9,676 nt of DNA. It comes from Bacteroidales bacterium (lineage in GTDB: Bacteria > Bacteroidota > Bacteroidia > Bacteroidales > Bacteroidaceae). The notes beneath the pieces were generated by a model. It was not told the DNA's origin. It was given only the letters and a program-made list of their open reading frames with translations, and searched no databases. The position numbers and the translations under genes were made by a program. Below are positions 1 through 5,571 of this stretch, piece by piece; within the stretch, counting starts at the first letter, position 1; the number at the start of each line of letters is the position of its first letter. The stretch is taken from positions 1 to 9,676 of the forward strand of contig JAUNIV010000076.1 in assembly GCA_030523385.1 (NCBI GenBank). Reading direction: 5' to 3'.

Positions 1-13
1 AATAAGTATTTTA

Positions 14-568
14 TTACCGTTTTCCTTCCAATTTTCCTAATCGCATTACTATTGAGGTTTGACTTCTACCCATTTTCTCAGCTATGTATTTTATACTTTT
101 CCCCTCATTATAAAGGGTAAGCAGGAAATTATCCGCACTGCGTGTCCACTTTTTGTTAGCATTTGGATGTTTGGCATAATTTTCCTCCGTAACTTTCTCC
201 GGGTGTAAGAATTCGTTCACGAAAACAGAAGGGAAGCGTCTGTCATACAGTACATAGGTCTTTACTTTAGCTCTGGTAATGGCTACATAGAACAACCTGC
301 GTTCTTCTCCGTATGGATATTGGTCGCTTTTTGTCAAGACGTAATTAAGCACAGGATCATCGCTTACAAGTGAGGGGAATCCGTATGTGTCCTTGTTGCA
401 TTGAAGAATTATCACATAGTCCGCTTCAAGTCCTTTGGATTTATGAACGGTTAGATACTCTATTTTCCTGTCTCCGATGATATAGAAAAAACGATTGCCT
501 TCTTTCACGGATTTATACATAAACGACAAATAATAATCGTCAAAGGAATATCTCCCTATTAAAAACAC
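14..568 (-). pseudogene. DNA helicase IV (HelD)-like protein, C-terminal remnant
   Basis: The 184 residues carry the last conserved motifs of a superfamily 1 (UvrD/Rep-type) helicase. These are motif V, TVHKSKGLEADYVIIL (about residues 40-55), and motif VI, EERRLFYVAITRAK (about 88-101). The GLEADYVIIL...GFP spacing resembles E. coli helicase IV (HelD), a 3'-5' DNA helicase. Walker A, Walker B and motifs III-IV are absent, so the product cannot hydrolyse ATP as a helicase by itself. Helicase-like sequence (ESVFLIGRYSFDD) continues in frame upstream of the GTG at 566-568 until a TGA at 584-586; the next gene's stop codon lies only about 90 bp further. The N-terminal portion is therefore lost, not merely frameshifted. 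An AGGTGA ribosome-binding-like sequence precedes the GTG, so a short protein might still be made. The tail (about 135-184) looks like a small helix-turn-helix. The stretch is visibly more AT-rich than ppk1. Remnant status is inferred from family length. Confidence 0.75.
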
Positions 569-611
569 GGATTCACCTAATATTCAGTAATCACGATTAA
601 AACTCTGCAAA

Positions 612-651
612 AATGCAGGTACCTGCGATAATCCACGCAGATACCTGCATT
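612..651 (-). terminator. Intrinsic terminator of the blaI-blaR1-like operon
   Basis: Two 15-nt arms (612-626 and 637-651) pair fully apart from one G-U wobble, across a 10-nt loop. Read on the minus strand, the hairpin starts 25 nt after the M56 peptidase stop codon and runs into a five-T tract at 613-609. This is the form of a Rho-independent terminator. The arm at 615-626 (GCAGGTACCTGC) is itself a perfect 12-bp palindrome. A smaller hairpin, AGGCA-TC-TGCCT, sits at 661-672 just after the stop codon. Confidence 0.75.
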
Positions 652-675
652 AGCCCACTCAGGCATCTGCCTAAG

Positions 676-2511
676 TTACAACTTGAAAGCTATGGGCAAC
701 GTAAATCTGCAACGCACATTCTTACCTTCTATGGTAGCAGGCTTCCAGGCCGGCATTGATTTAACAACACGTATTGCTTCAGCATCCAGTTCCGGATCAA
801 TGCTCCGTACCACAGAGAAATTGCTCAAAGAACCATCATCCTCCACTACTACCTGAACAATGACCTTACCTTGCTTTCCCGCCTGTTGAGCACCGGCCGG
901 ATATTTTACGTTTTTAGCTATAAACTCCAGACAAGCAGACATTCCGCCGGGGAACTCAGGCATTGTCTCTGCAAGATTAACGACAGGAGCCTCTCCCTCC
1001 AAAAGCAGACGAACGGCAGACGAACTTTTCATGTCCTGCAAGGGATATGTCTTCTTCACGTCATACACCGCATCCTGATATCCCTTCTGCTTGATAGTGA
1101 TGGTTTCGCCCACTCCTACCTTCATTTGGGCTTCACCTTTGGCATCAGCCGTAACCCGCACATGCGAAGAAGAAGATTCCAGTTCGGCACCTGCCATAGC
1201 TTCATTTCCCGTATTCAAGACACGCAGCTTCACCGTAATCTGTTTACCGGCCTTGATATAGGCATCTATATCCTCATCCGTATCAAAGATAATAGTGACT
1301 TCAGTTTTATCGACTGACAAACCGGACAGTTTATGTTCCCGGCTCTTCGGAGAAGACACATCCAGACTGGCATACGGCAGGTTCTTCATATCCAGTTCCA
1401 TGACTGCCTTTCCTTCGGCATTTGTTTTGACCGTTTTCAGTTCCTGATTCAATTTGGTCTGCAAAGTAATGTCGGGCTGAGGTTTTCCCTCGCTGTTTGT
1501 CACCGTGATATGAAAAGTTACAACCCCTTCGGCAACAGACGCTACATTTTCCACTCTCATCTCCCCGAAGCCAGAAGCAGCTCTTTCTTCATCGGCTGTC
1601 ATTAGCCTATCGGCCGTGCGTGCCACCAGTTCAACGTTGCTGACCAAGAGTAGAGCAGCGGCCAGCGGTGCAAACAGGGCATACTTGATACGCCCCGTAG
1701 TGCAAGTTCTTTTTTTGTTCATCATCATAATTCTGTTTTTTAAGTGTGATAGATTGAAGTTATTATACAAACCGGTTTGTCTTTTTTGATTGGCCAGCCC
1801 CAACAGGTGATACTGGTAACGGCGCGTATCGGCCACGGTCTCCGTCACCTTTCGGTCGGCCAGGTATTCCAGGTTCAGCCTTATCTCCTGCTTCAGCAGC
1901 CACGAGAAAGGGTTCATCCAGCAAATGATGTTCACCACCTCGCTCAGTATCACGTCTATGGAGTGTCCTTGCCTCACATGGGTCAGCTCATGCGTCAGTA
2001 TCTCCTGCTCATTGTCTTCTTCCAAATCAGGCAAATAGACGAATATCCACCGTCCGAACGAGAACGGATTGATGGGTTCGGGCAAGCTTCGTACCTTGAT
2101 GCGCCCCACCTGCACTTCCCTGCTCTTCCACACCAGACGGAAAATGCTAAGCAACTGTATGACAAAGCGCAGAGACAGCAACACCACCCCGCACCAATAG
2201 ATGTAGCCCAGCAAGTGCATGGCATCCGGCATGGGGACGGAAGCAACCTCCGCAGCAGTTGCAGGAGCGACATCCGTCTCTGCCTGCATCAGCAAGGCAT
2301 AGTAGTCTGCCAGTTCGCAGATGGCGGGCTGTTCCTTTATCCAGTGCTGCATGTCCATCAGCGGATAGAGGAAAGAGAGGAGCAGAAAGCCCAGTAAAGC
2401 CATCCGGCGCCAGTGGAAAAAGGTGTCGCGACAGCAAAACAGCTTGTAAAATGCATAGAAAAGCGCTATGCCTACATTGACTTTCAGCAGATAAATGATT
2501 TCGGGTGACAT
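676..2511 (-). CDS. BlaR1/MecR1-like M56 membrane metallopeptidase with C-terminal TonB_C domain
   Basis: This 611-residue protein is probably the signal-transducing partner of the BlaI-type repressor encoded just upstream. In the BlaR1/MecR1 family, activation at the envelope switches on a zinc protease that leads to inactivation of the repressor. Membrane segments are predicted near residues 3-21, 36-51, 99-125 and 276-295. Between the third and fourth lies the M56 domain, with the zinc motif HELTH at 174-178 and a third ligand, E215, in ELEYLAD-like context (E215-D219), so the active site looks intact. After the last membrane segment there is no penicillin-binding sensor domain. Instead come two beta-rich Ig-like or carboxypeptidase-regulatory-like segments (about 325-410 and 425-505) and a TonB C-terminal domain (about 516-611; PEFPGG, KYP..A, G.V.V...V..DG, MP.W.PA). 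The part after residue 295 should be periplasmic. The ATG at 2511 lies 25 nt after the blaI stop. The signal sensed is unknown; a beta-lactam is not supported by the domain content or by any nearby beta-lactamase gene. Confidence 0.88.
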   Translation of the reverse strand: MSPEIIYLLKVNVGIALFYAFYKLFCCRDTFFHWRRMALLGFLLLSFLYPLMDMQHWIKEQPAICELADYYALLMQAETDVAPATAAEVASVPMPDAMHLLGYIYWCGVVLLSLRFVIQLLSIFRLVWKSREVQVGRIKVRSLPEPINPFSFGRWIFVYLPDLEEDNEQEILTHELTHVRQGHSIDVILSEVVNIICWMNPFSWLLKQEIRLNLEYLADRKVTETVADTRRYQYHLLGLANQKRQTGLYNNFNLSHLKNRIMMMNKKRTCTTGRIKYALFAPLAAALLLVSNVELVARTADRLMTADEERAASGFGEMRVENVASVAEGVVTFHITVTNSEGKPQPDITLQTKLNQELKTVKTNAEGKAVMELDMKNLPYASLDVSSPKSREHKLSGLSVDKTEVTIIFDTDEDIDAYIKAGKQITVKLRVLNTGNEAMAGAELESSSSHVRVTADAKGEAQMKVGVGETITIKQKGYQDAVYDVKKTYPLQDMKSSSAVRLLLEGEAPVVNLAETMPEFPGGMSACLEFIAKNVKYPAGAQQAGKQGKVIVQVVVEDDGSLSNFSVVRSIDPELDAEAIRVVKSMPAWKPATIEGKNVRCRFTLPIAFKL

Positions 2512-2536
2512 AGATTAAACATATAAAAAATTAAAG

Positions 2537-2899
2537 CTATTCTTTTCCTTTCTCTATCAGACTGATGATTTCTTTCAAGTCGTCGGCCGAGATTTTCTGC
2601 TCGCGGGCAAAGAAAGACACCATCTCTTTGTATGAATTGGCAAAGTAATTGCGCACCACGCCTCCCATGAAGGTGCGTTTGTACTCGCTTTGCCTGATAA
2701 GCGGGGCATACTGATACGTATTTCCTATGCGTTTGGTACTCACATAGCCTTTCCGTTTCAGGTTATTCACAATAGATGCCACGGTGGTATAGGGCGGACG
2801 TGGTTCGGGAAACCTTGCCACAATGTCTTTCACGAAACATTCTCCTGCCTCCCAAATATAAAGCATCACTTCTTCTTCCTGTATTGTCAACCTTTCCAT
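2537..2899 (-). CDS. blaI: BlaI/MecI/CopY-family transcriptional repressor
   Basis: The 120 residues match the usual length and layout of BlaI/MecI repressors. An N-terminal winged helix (about 1-70) has the recognition-helix sequence PYTTVASIVNNLKRKGYV (36-53), followed by a wing around GNTYQYAPLI. A C-terminal dimerisation helix pair (about 72-118) follows. In staphylococcal BlaI, inactivation involves cleavage at an Asn-Phe bond; the equivalent place here appears to be within MVSFFARE (93-100), where the Asn is not kept, so the exact cleavage site would differ. The gene is first in an operon with the M56 peptidase, 25 nt apart. A paired TACG-N7-CGYA dyad overlaps its own promoter (2916-2949), which suggests autorepression. 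The symbol reflects the family; the regulated genes need not be beta-lactamases. Confidence 0.9.
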   Translation of the reverse strand: MERLTIQEEEVMLYIWEAGECFVKDIVARFPEPRPPYTTVASIVNNLKRKGYVSTKRIGNTYQYAPLIRQSEYKRTFMGGVVRNYFANSYKEMVSFFAREQKISADDLKEIISLIEKGKE

Positions 2900-2915
2900 A
2901 AGTATATGAGTTAAT

Positions 2916-2949
2916 TACGAAACTTTCGCAAATCTACGAAAAATCCGTA
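2916..2949. promoter_or_regulatory. Candidate tandem BlaI operator
   Basis: Two dyads of the same architecture occur 19 bp apart. TACG-N7-CGCA spans 2916-2930 and TACG-N7-CGTA spans 2935-2949. The first is the core of a nearly perfect 17-bp palindrome, TTACGAAACTTTCGCAA (2915-2931). The first copy covers the predicted start site and the end of the -7 box; the second covers the spacer between the promoter elements. Known BlaI/MecI operators are also short dyads with TAC/GTA ends that overlap the promoter. Binding by the adjacent BlaI protein is inferred. Confidence 0.5.
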
Positions 2950-2958
2950 ATAGTCAAA
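2929..2958 (-). promoter_or_regulatory. Predicted promoter of the blaI-blaR1-like operon
   Basis: On the minus strand a TAGATTTG box (2936-2929) fits the Bacteroides -7 consensus TAnnTTTG. A TTTG (2958-2955) lies 18 nt upstream, acceptable for the -33 element and 19 nt if only TTG is counted. Transcription should start near 2922, leaving a leader of about 22 nt before the blaI ATG. Confidence 0.6.
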
Positions 2959-3081
2959 GAATATCAGAGTTAATTAGTGTAAAACGCAAGAAAATACGAC
3001 CGCTCCATTGCTTAACAAGCGTAAACAGAGGACTTTCATTCCTCAATAAATGTTATAAAACATGTTTTTTCATCCGTTTTA

Positions 3082-3112
3082 TTTGCTATTTCACCGGAAG
3101 TCCGTACCTTTG
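3082..3112 (+). promoter_or_regulatory. Consensus Bacteroides promoter for a small RNA
   Basis: TTTG (3082-3085), a 19-nt spacer and TACCTTTG (3105-3112) form the best promoter match in the window. Initiation is expected around 3119-3121. There is no gene start within the next 200 bp, and an intrinsic terminator follows after roughly 40 nt, so the natural product is a short RNA. Confidence 0.7.
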
Positions 3113-3118
3113 CAATGT

Positions 3119-3180
3119 GTTTTTCATAGTATTAGATTTAAGGTTAACAAAGGTTGGAGTACAGCGGTACTCCTTTTTTT
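3119..3180 (+). ncRNA. Candidate small RNA (~60 nt)
   Basis: The RNA would begin just after the promoter at 3082-3112 and end in the T tract at 3174-3180. Its first ~37 nt are AU-rich and mostly unstructured, including TTAAGGTTAACAAAGG. Its last part is a 7-bp hairpin with a 4-nt loop. No open reading frame fits inside it. It could be a free-standing regulatory RNA, or the prematurely terminated leader of a longer transcript reaching ppk1 (attenuation). The 5' end is estimated to within a few nucleotides. Confidence 0.55.
3156..3180 (+). terminator. Intrinsic terminator of the small RNA
   Basis: GGAGTAC (3156-3162), loop AGCG and GTACTCC (3167-3173) form a perfect 7-bp stem, followed directly by seven T residues (3174-3180). 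This is a textbook Rho-independent terminator on the plus strand. It would also insulate ppk1 from transcription coming from the left. Confidence 0.85.
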
Positions 3181-3213
3181 ATGCCCGTTTGGAAGAAAAC
3201 TACGAGTTTTTAT

Positions 3214-3293
3214 GAATATATTTACGTAGGCCAACGCATATATCTTCGTAGGGCTATGAAGATATATGCGTGAGGCCACGAAGATATATGCAT
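3214..3293. repeat. Four-unit, 22-bp-period head-to-head repeat
   Basis: Four related units of 17-18 bp occur at 3214-3230, 3236-3252, 3254-3271 and 3276-3293. The first two are in one orientation (GCATATATCTTCGTAGG type, 14 of 17 positions shared) and the last two in the opposite one. Units start 22 bp apart within each pair. The two central units form an 18-bp inverted repeat with one mismatch (3234-3251 against 3254-3271), separated by only GG. The whole block can fold as an imperfect ~80-nt hairpin. It lies between the small RNA terminator and the ppk1 promoter. Its function is unknown. Confidence 0.8.
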
Positions 3294-3332
3294 GAAACAG
3301 GGCTATGGAACAAAGATAAATGGGCGGATAAA

Positions 3333-3363
3333 TTGTTTTTCTAAACGAAAGATGCTATATTTG
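3333..3363 (+). promoter_or_regulatory. Predicted ppk1 promoter
   Basis: TTG (3333-3335), 20 nt, then TATATTTG (3356-3363) fit the Bacteroides promoter form. Initiation near 3370 would give a leader of only about 13 nt before the ATG at 3383. The region just before the ATG (AAGCAAGAC) has no strong Shine-Dalgarno sequence, which is usual for this phylum. Confidence 0.55.
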
Positions 3364-3382
3364 GCCCAAATCTAAGCAAGAC

Positions 3383-5443
3383 ATGGAAAACAAGTATCAT
3401 TATTTCCGACGTGACATCAGTTGGTTGTCCTTCAACTACAGGGTGTTGTTAGAAGCGGACGATGACTCTCTTCCGCTTTACGAACGGATTAATTTTATAG
3501 CCATATACTCCTCCAACCTGGAAGAATTTTACAAAGTGCGGGTGGCCGAACACAAGGCCGTGGCTTCCGGCGGACATAGCGAGGACATGACACAGGAAGA
3601 AGCACACCGGCTGATTCATCAAATCACCGAAGTGGTGAATGCTCAGATGGAGGACCGTATCCGCATCTACGACCAGAAGATTGTGCCTGCCCTGCGCCAA
3701 CACCACATCATTTTCTATCAGAGCAAACAGGAGGTGGAACCGTTTCATCGCGAGTTTGTGAGCAACTTTTTCCGCGAAGAAATCTTCCCTTACCTGCAAC
3801 CCGTGCCCGTGTGCAAAGACCGTATCAAGACATTCTTACGCGACAACCGGCTTTATCTTTCCGTCCGCGTCGTCCGCAAAGATACGGGCGAAAAGGAATA
3901 CTATATCATCAAGTTGCCCTACAGCAAGGTTCCCCGCTTCATCGAGTTGCCCCGACAGGGCGACAACTTCTATCTGATGTATATGGAGGACATCATCAAA
4001 GCCAACATAGGGCGTATGTTTCCGGGCTACGAGGTAGATTGCAGTTATTGCTGCAAGATATCGCGCGATGCGGATATATTTGTAGATGACACCGCCAACG
4101 CAGAACTGATGGTGGAACAACTGAAGAAAAAGGTGAAGAAACGCAAGATAGGTGCCGTGTGCCGCTTTGTATATGACCGCAAGATGCCGGCCGACTTCCT
4201 GGCTTTTCTGGTCGATGCTTTCGGCATAAGCCGCGATGAGTTGGTGCCGGGCGACAAGCACCTCAACTTAGAAGATTTGGCACACTTGCCCAACCCCGAC
4301 AAGGAGGCATCCTGCCTCACCGCTTCCAAACCCGTGCCCATGACGCTGAATTGTCTGGACGAGAAACAGTCCGTTTTCCGCTACGTGACCAAACGCGACC
4401 TGTTGCTTCATTTTCCTTATCACTCCTTCGGCCATTTCCTTCACTTCCTCTACGAAGCGGCCTACGATGCTTCTTGCCGCGAAATCATGATTACCCAATA
4501 TCGGGTGGCTGAGAACTCCGAAGTGATAAGCACCCTGATTGCCGCCGCCCGAAACGGGAAGAAGGTGACGGTATTCGTGGAGCTGAAAGCGAGGTTCGAC
4601 GAAGAGAACAACCTGGCCACGGCAGAGATGATGAAGCGGGCAGGCATACATATTATATATAGCATCCCCGGACTGAAGGTACATGCCAAAGTGGCCCTTG
4701 TGCTTCGCTACAACAAGGCAGGGAAGCAAACGCGAAGTTATGCCTACATCAGCACGGGCAATTTCAATGAAAAGACCGCCAAACTGTATGCCGACTCCGG
4801 CCTGTTCACATCCAACGAAGCCATCGTGAACGACCTGCATACCCTGTTCCGCGTATTGCAACGCGAAGTGACCGCCCCACAGTTCAAACGCCTGCTGGTA
4901 GCCCGCTTCAACCTGCTGCCCGCACTGAAACGCCGCATCGGGTTCGAAATCAACATGGCCCGTGCAGGCAAGGAAGCCAGAATCATATTGAAGATGAATG
5001 CGCTGCAAGACCCTGCCATGATAGACGAGCTATATCGCGCCAGCGAAGCCGGCGTGCAGATTGACCTGATTGTGCGCGGCATCTGCTGCCTGATACCCGG
5101 CCAGCCTTACAGCCGCAACATCCGCGTCACGCGCATCGTTGACAGTTTTCTGGAGCATGCCCGCGTGTGGTATTTCCACAACGGCGGGAAGCCTTTGCTC
5201 TTCATGGGTTCGCCGGACTGGATGCGACGCAACCTTTATCGACGCATAGAGGCAGTCACTCCCGTCATGGACGAAAGCCTCAAGCAGGAATTGATGGATA
5301 TGCTCGACATTCAGCTACACGACAACCGCAAGGCGGGATGGGTGGACGGACAACTGAACAATATACTGAAAAGGAATCCGGAAGAAGCACCCGTGCGGGC
5401 ACAATATACCTTTTATGAATATTTGAGGAAGAAGAATAATTGA
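3383..5443 (+). CDS. ppk1: Polyphosphate kinase 1
   Basis: This 686-residue protein (E. coli Ppk is 688) reversibly transfers the ATP gamma-phosphate onto inorganic polyphosphate chains. All four PPK1 domains can be followed. The N-terminal helical domain starts with the characteristic YFRRDISWLSFNYRVL (7-22) and NLEEFYKVRV (45-54). A head domain follows (about 110-320), then two phospholipase D-like C domains. The phosphorylated catalytic histidine is H434 in GLKVHAK; the second conserved histidine is H592 in FLEHARVW. Other family motifs are TQYRVA (371-376), VELKARFDEENN (399-410), STGNFNEKTAKLYAD (457-471) and DWMRRNLYRRIE (612-623). No key residue seems missing. It has its own short promoter at 3333-3363 and an upstream terminator at 3156-3180. 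No exopolyphosphatase or phosphate-uptake gene is adjacent. It is convergent with the M13 peptidase gene. Base composition is clearly more GC-rich than the helicase remnant. Confidence 0.96.
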   Translation: MENKYHYFRRDISWLSFNYRVLLEADDDSLPLYERINFIAIYSSNLEEFYKVRVAEHKAVASGGHSEDMTQEEAHRLIHQITEVVNAQMEDRIRIYDQKIVPALRQHHIIFYQSKQEVEPFHREFVSNFFREEIFPYLQPVPVCKDRIKTFLRDNRLYLSVRVVRKDTGEKEYYIIKLPYSKVPRFIELPRQGDNFYLMYMEDIIKANIGRMFPGYEVDCSYCCKISRDADIFVDDTANAELMVEQLKKKVKKRKIGAVCRFVYDRKMPADFLAFLVDAFGISRDELVPGDKHLNLEDLAHLPNPDKEASCLTASKPVPMTLNCLDEKQSVFRYVTKRDLLLHFPYHSFGHFLHFLYEAAYDASCREIMITQYRVAENSEVISTLIAAARNGKKVTVFVELKARFDEENNLATAEMMKRAGIHIIYSIPGLKVHAKVALVLRYNKAGKQTRSYAYISTGNFNEKTAKLYADSGLFTSNEAIVNDLHTLFRVLQREVTAPQFKRLLVARFNLLPALKRRIGFEINMARAGKEARIILKMNALQDPAMIDELYRASEAGVQIDLIVRGICCLIPGQPYSRNIRVTRIVDSFLEHARVWYFHNGGKPLLFMGSPDWMRRNLYRRIEAVTPVMDESLKQELMDMLDIQLHDNRKAGWVDGQLNNILKRNPEEAPVRAQYTFYEYLRKKNN

Positions 5444-5473
5444 AGTATCGCAACAATGTACGTTTTATCAAAC

Positions 5474-5545
5474 GTAGGGGCGGAATATTTTCCGCCCGAT
5501 AACACCCACGTGGATGATTTCGGGCGGAAAATATTCCGCCCCTAC
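5474..5545. repeat. 26-bp perfect inverted repeat, bidirectional terminator or BIME-like element
   Basis: Arms at 5474-5499 and 5520-5545 are perfectly complementary over 26 bp around a 20-nt loop. The loop contains the palindrome CCACGTGG (5506-5513). Each arm is also a hairpin on its own (GGCGGAA-TATT-TTCCGCC type), so the block can fold as one long stem or two short ones. It begins 30 nt after the ppk1 stop and ends 26 nt before the M13 peptidase stop, which is the right place for a shared terminator of convergent genes. There is no long T tract on either side. The nested design resembles paired REP units (BIMEs) of other bacteria. Confidence 0.85.
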
Positions 5546-5571
5546 ATAAAACTCTGATAAAAGAATCCTAA

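Larger units (their letters stand above)
2900..3382. other. 483-bp divergent intergenic region rich in regulatory structure
   Basis: No open frame here is convincing as a protein gene. From left to right the region holds the blaI promoter and candidate operator, a perfect 12-bp palindrome (AAAACATGTTTT, 3057-3068), a consensus Bacteroides promoter, a probable small RNA ending in an intrinsic terminator, a 22-bp-period head-to-head repeat, and a promoter close to the ppk1 start codon. A 30-codon frame from 3181 to 3273 starts immediately after the terminator, but it has no ribosome-binding sequence and runs through the repeat, whose period is not a multiple of three. Confidence 0.8.

Noticed and set aside
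1777..2397. Open frame of 206 codons on the plus strand opposite the M56 peptidase
   Set aside because: It is antisense to the membrane and HELTH-containing part of the BlaR1-like gene, with no domain features.
676..2899. Beta-lactam resistance operon
   Set aside because: BlaI and the M56 protease are present, but there is no penicillin-binding sensor domain and no beta-lactamase gene in the window, so a resistance role is not supported.
3181..3273. 30-codon open frame starting right after the small RNA terminator
   Set aside because: It has no ribosome-binding sequence (a T tract precedes it) and runs through a repeat with a 22-bp period, so the frame is best explained by chance. Its position directly after a terminator still makes it worth remembering if a leader peptide is ever sought.
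4268..5008. Open frame of 246 codons on the minus strand inside ppk1
   Set aside because: It overlaps the catalytic region of ppk1 (including H434) in antisense; low-complexity His/Gln-rich composition marks it as a shadow.
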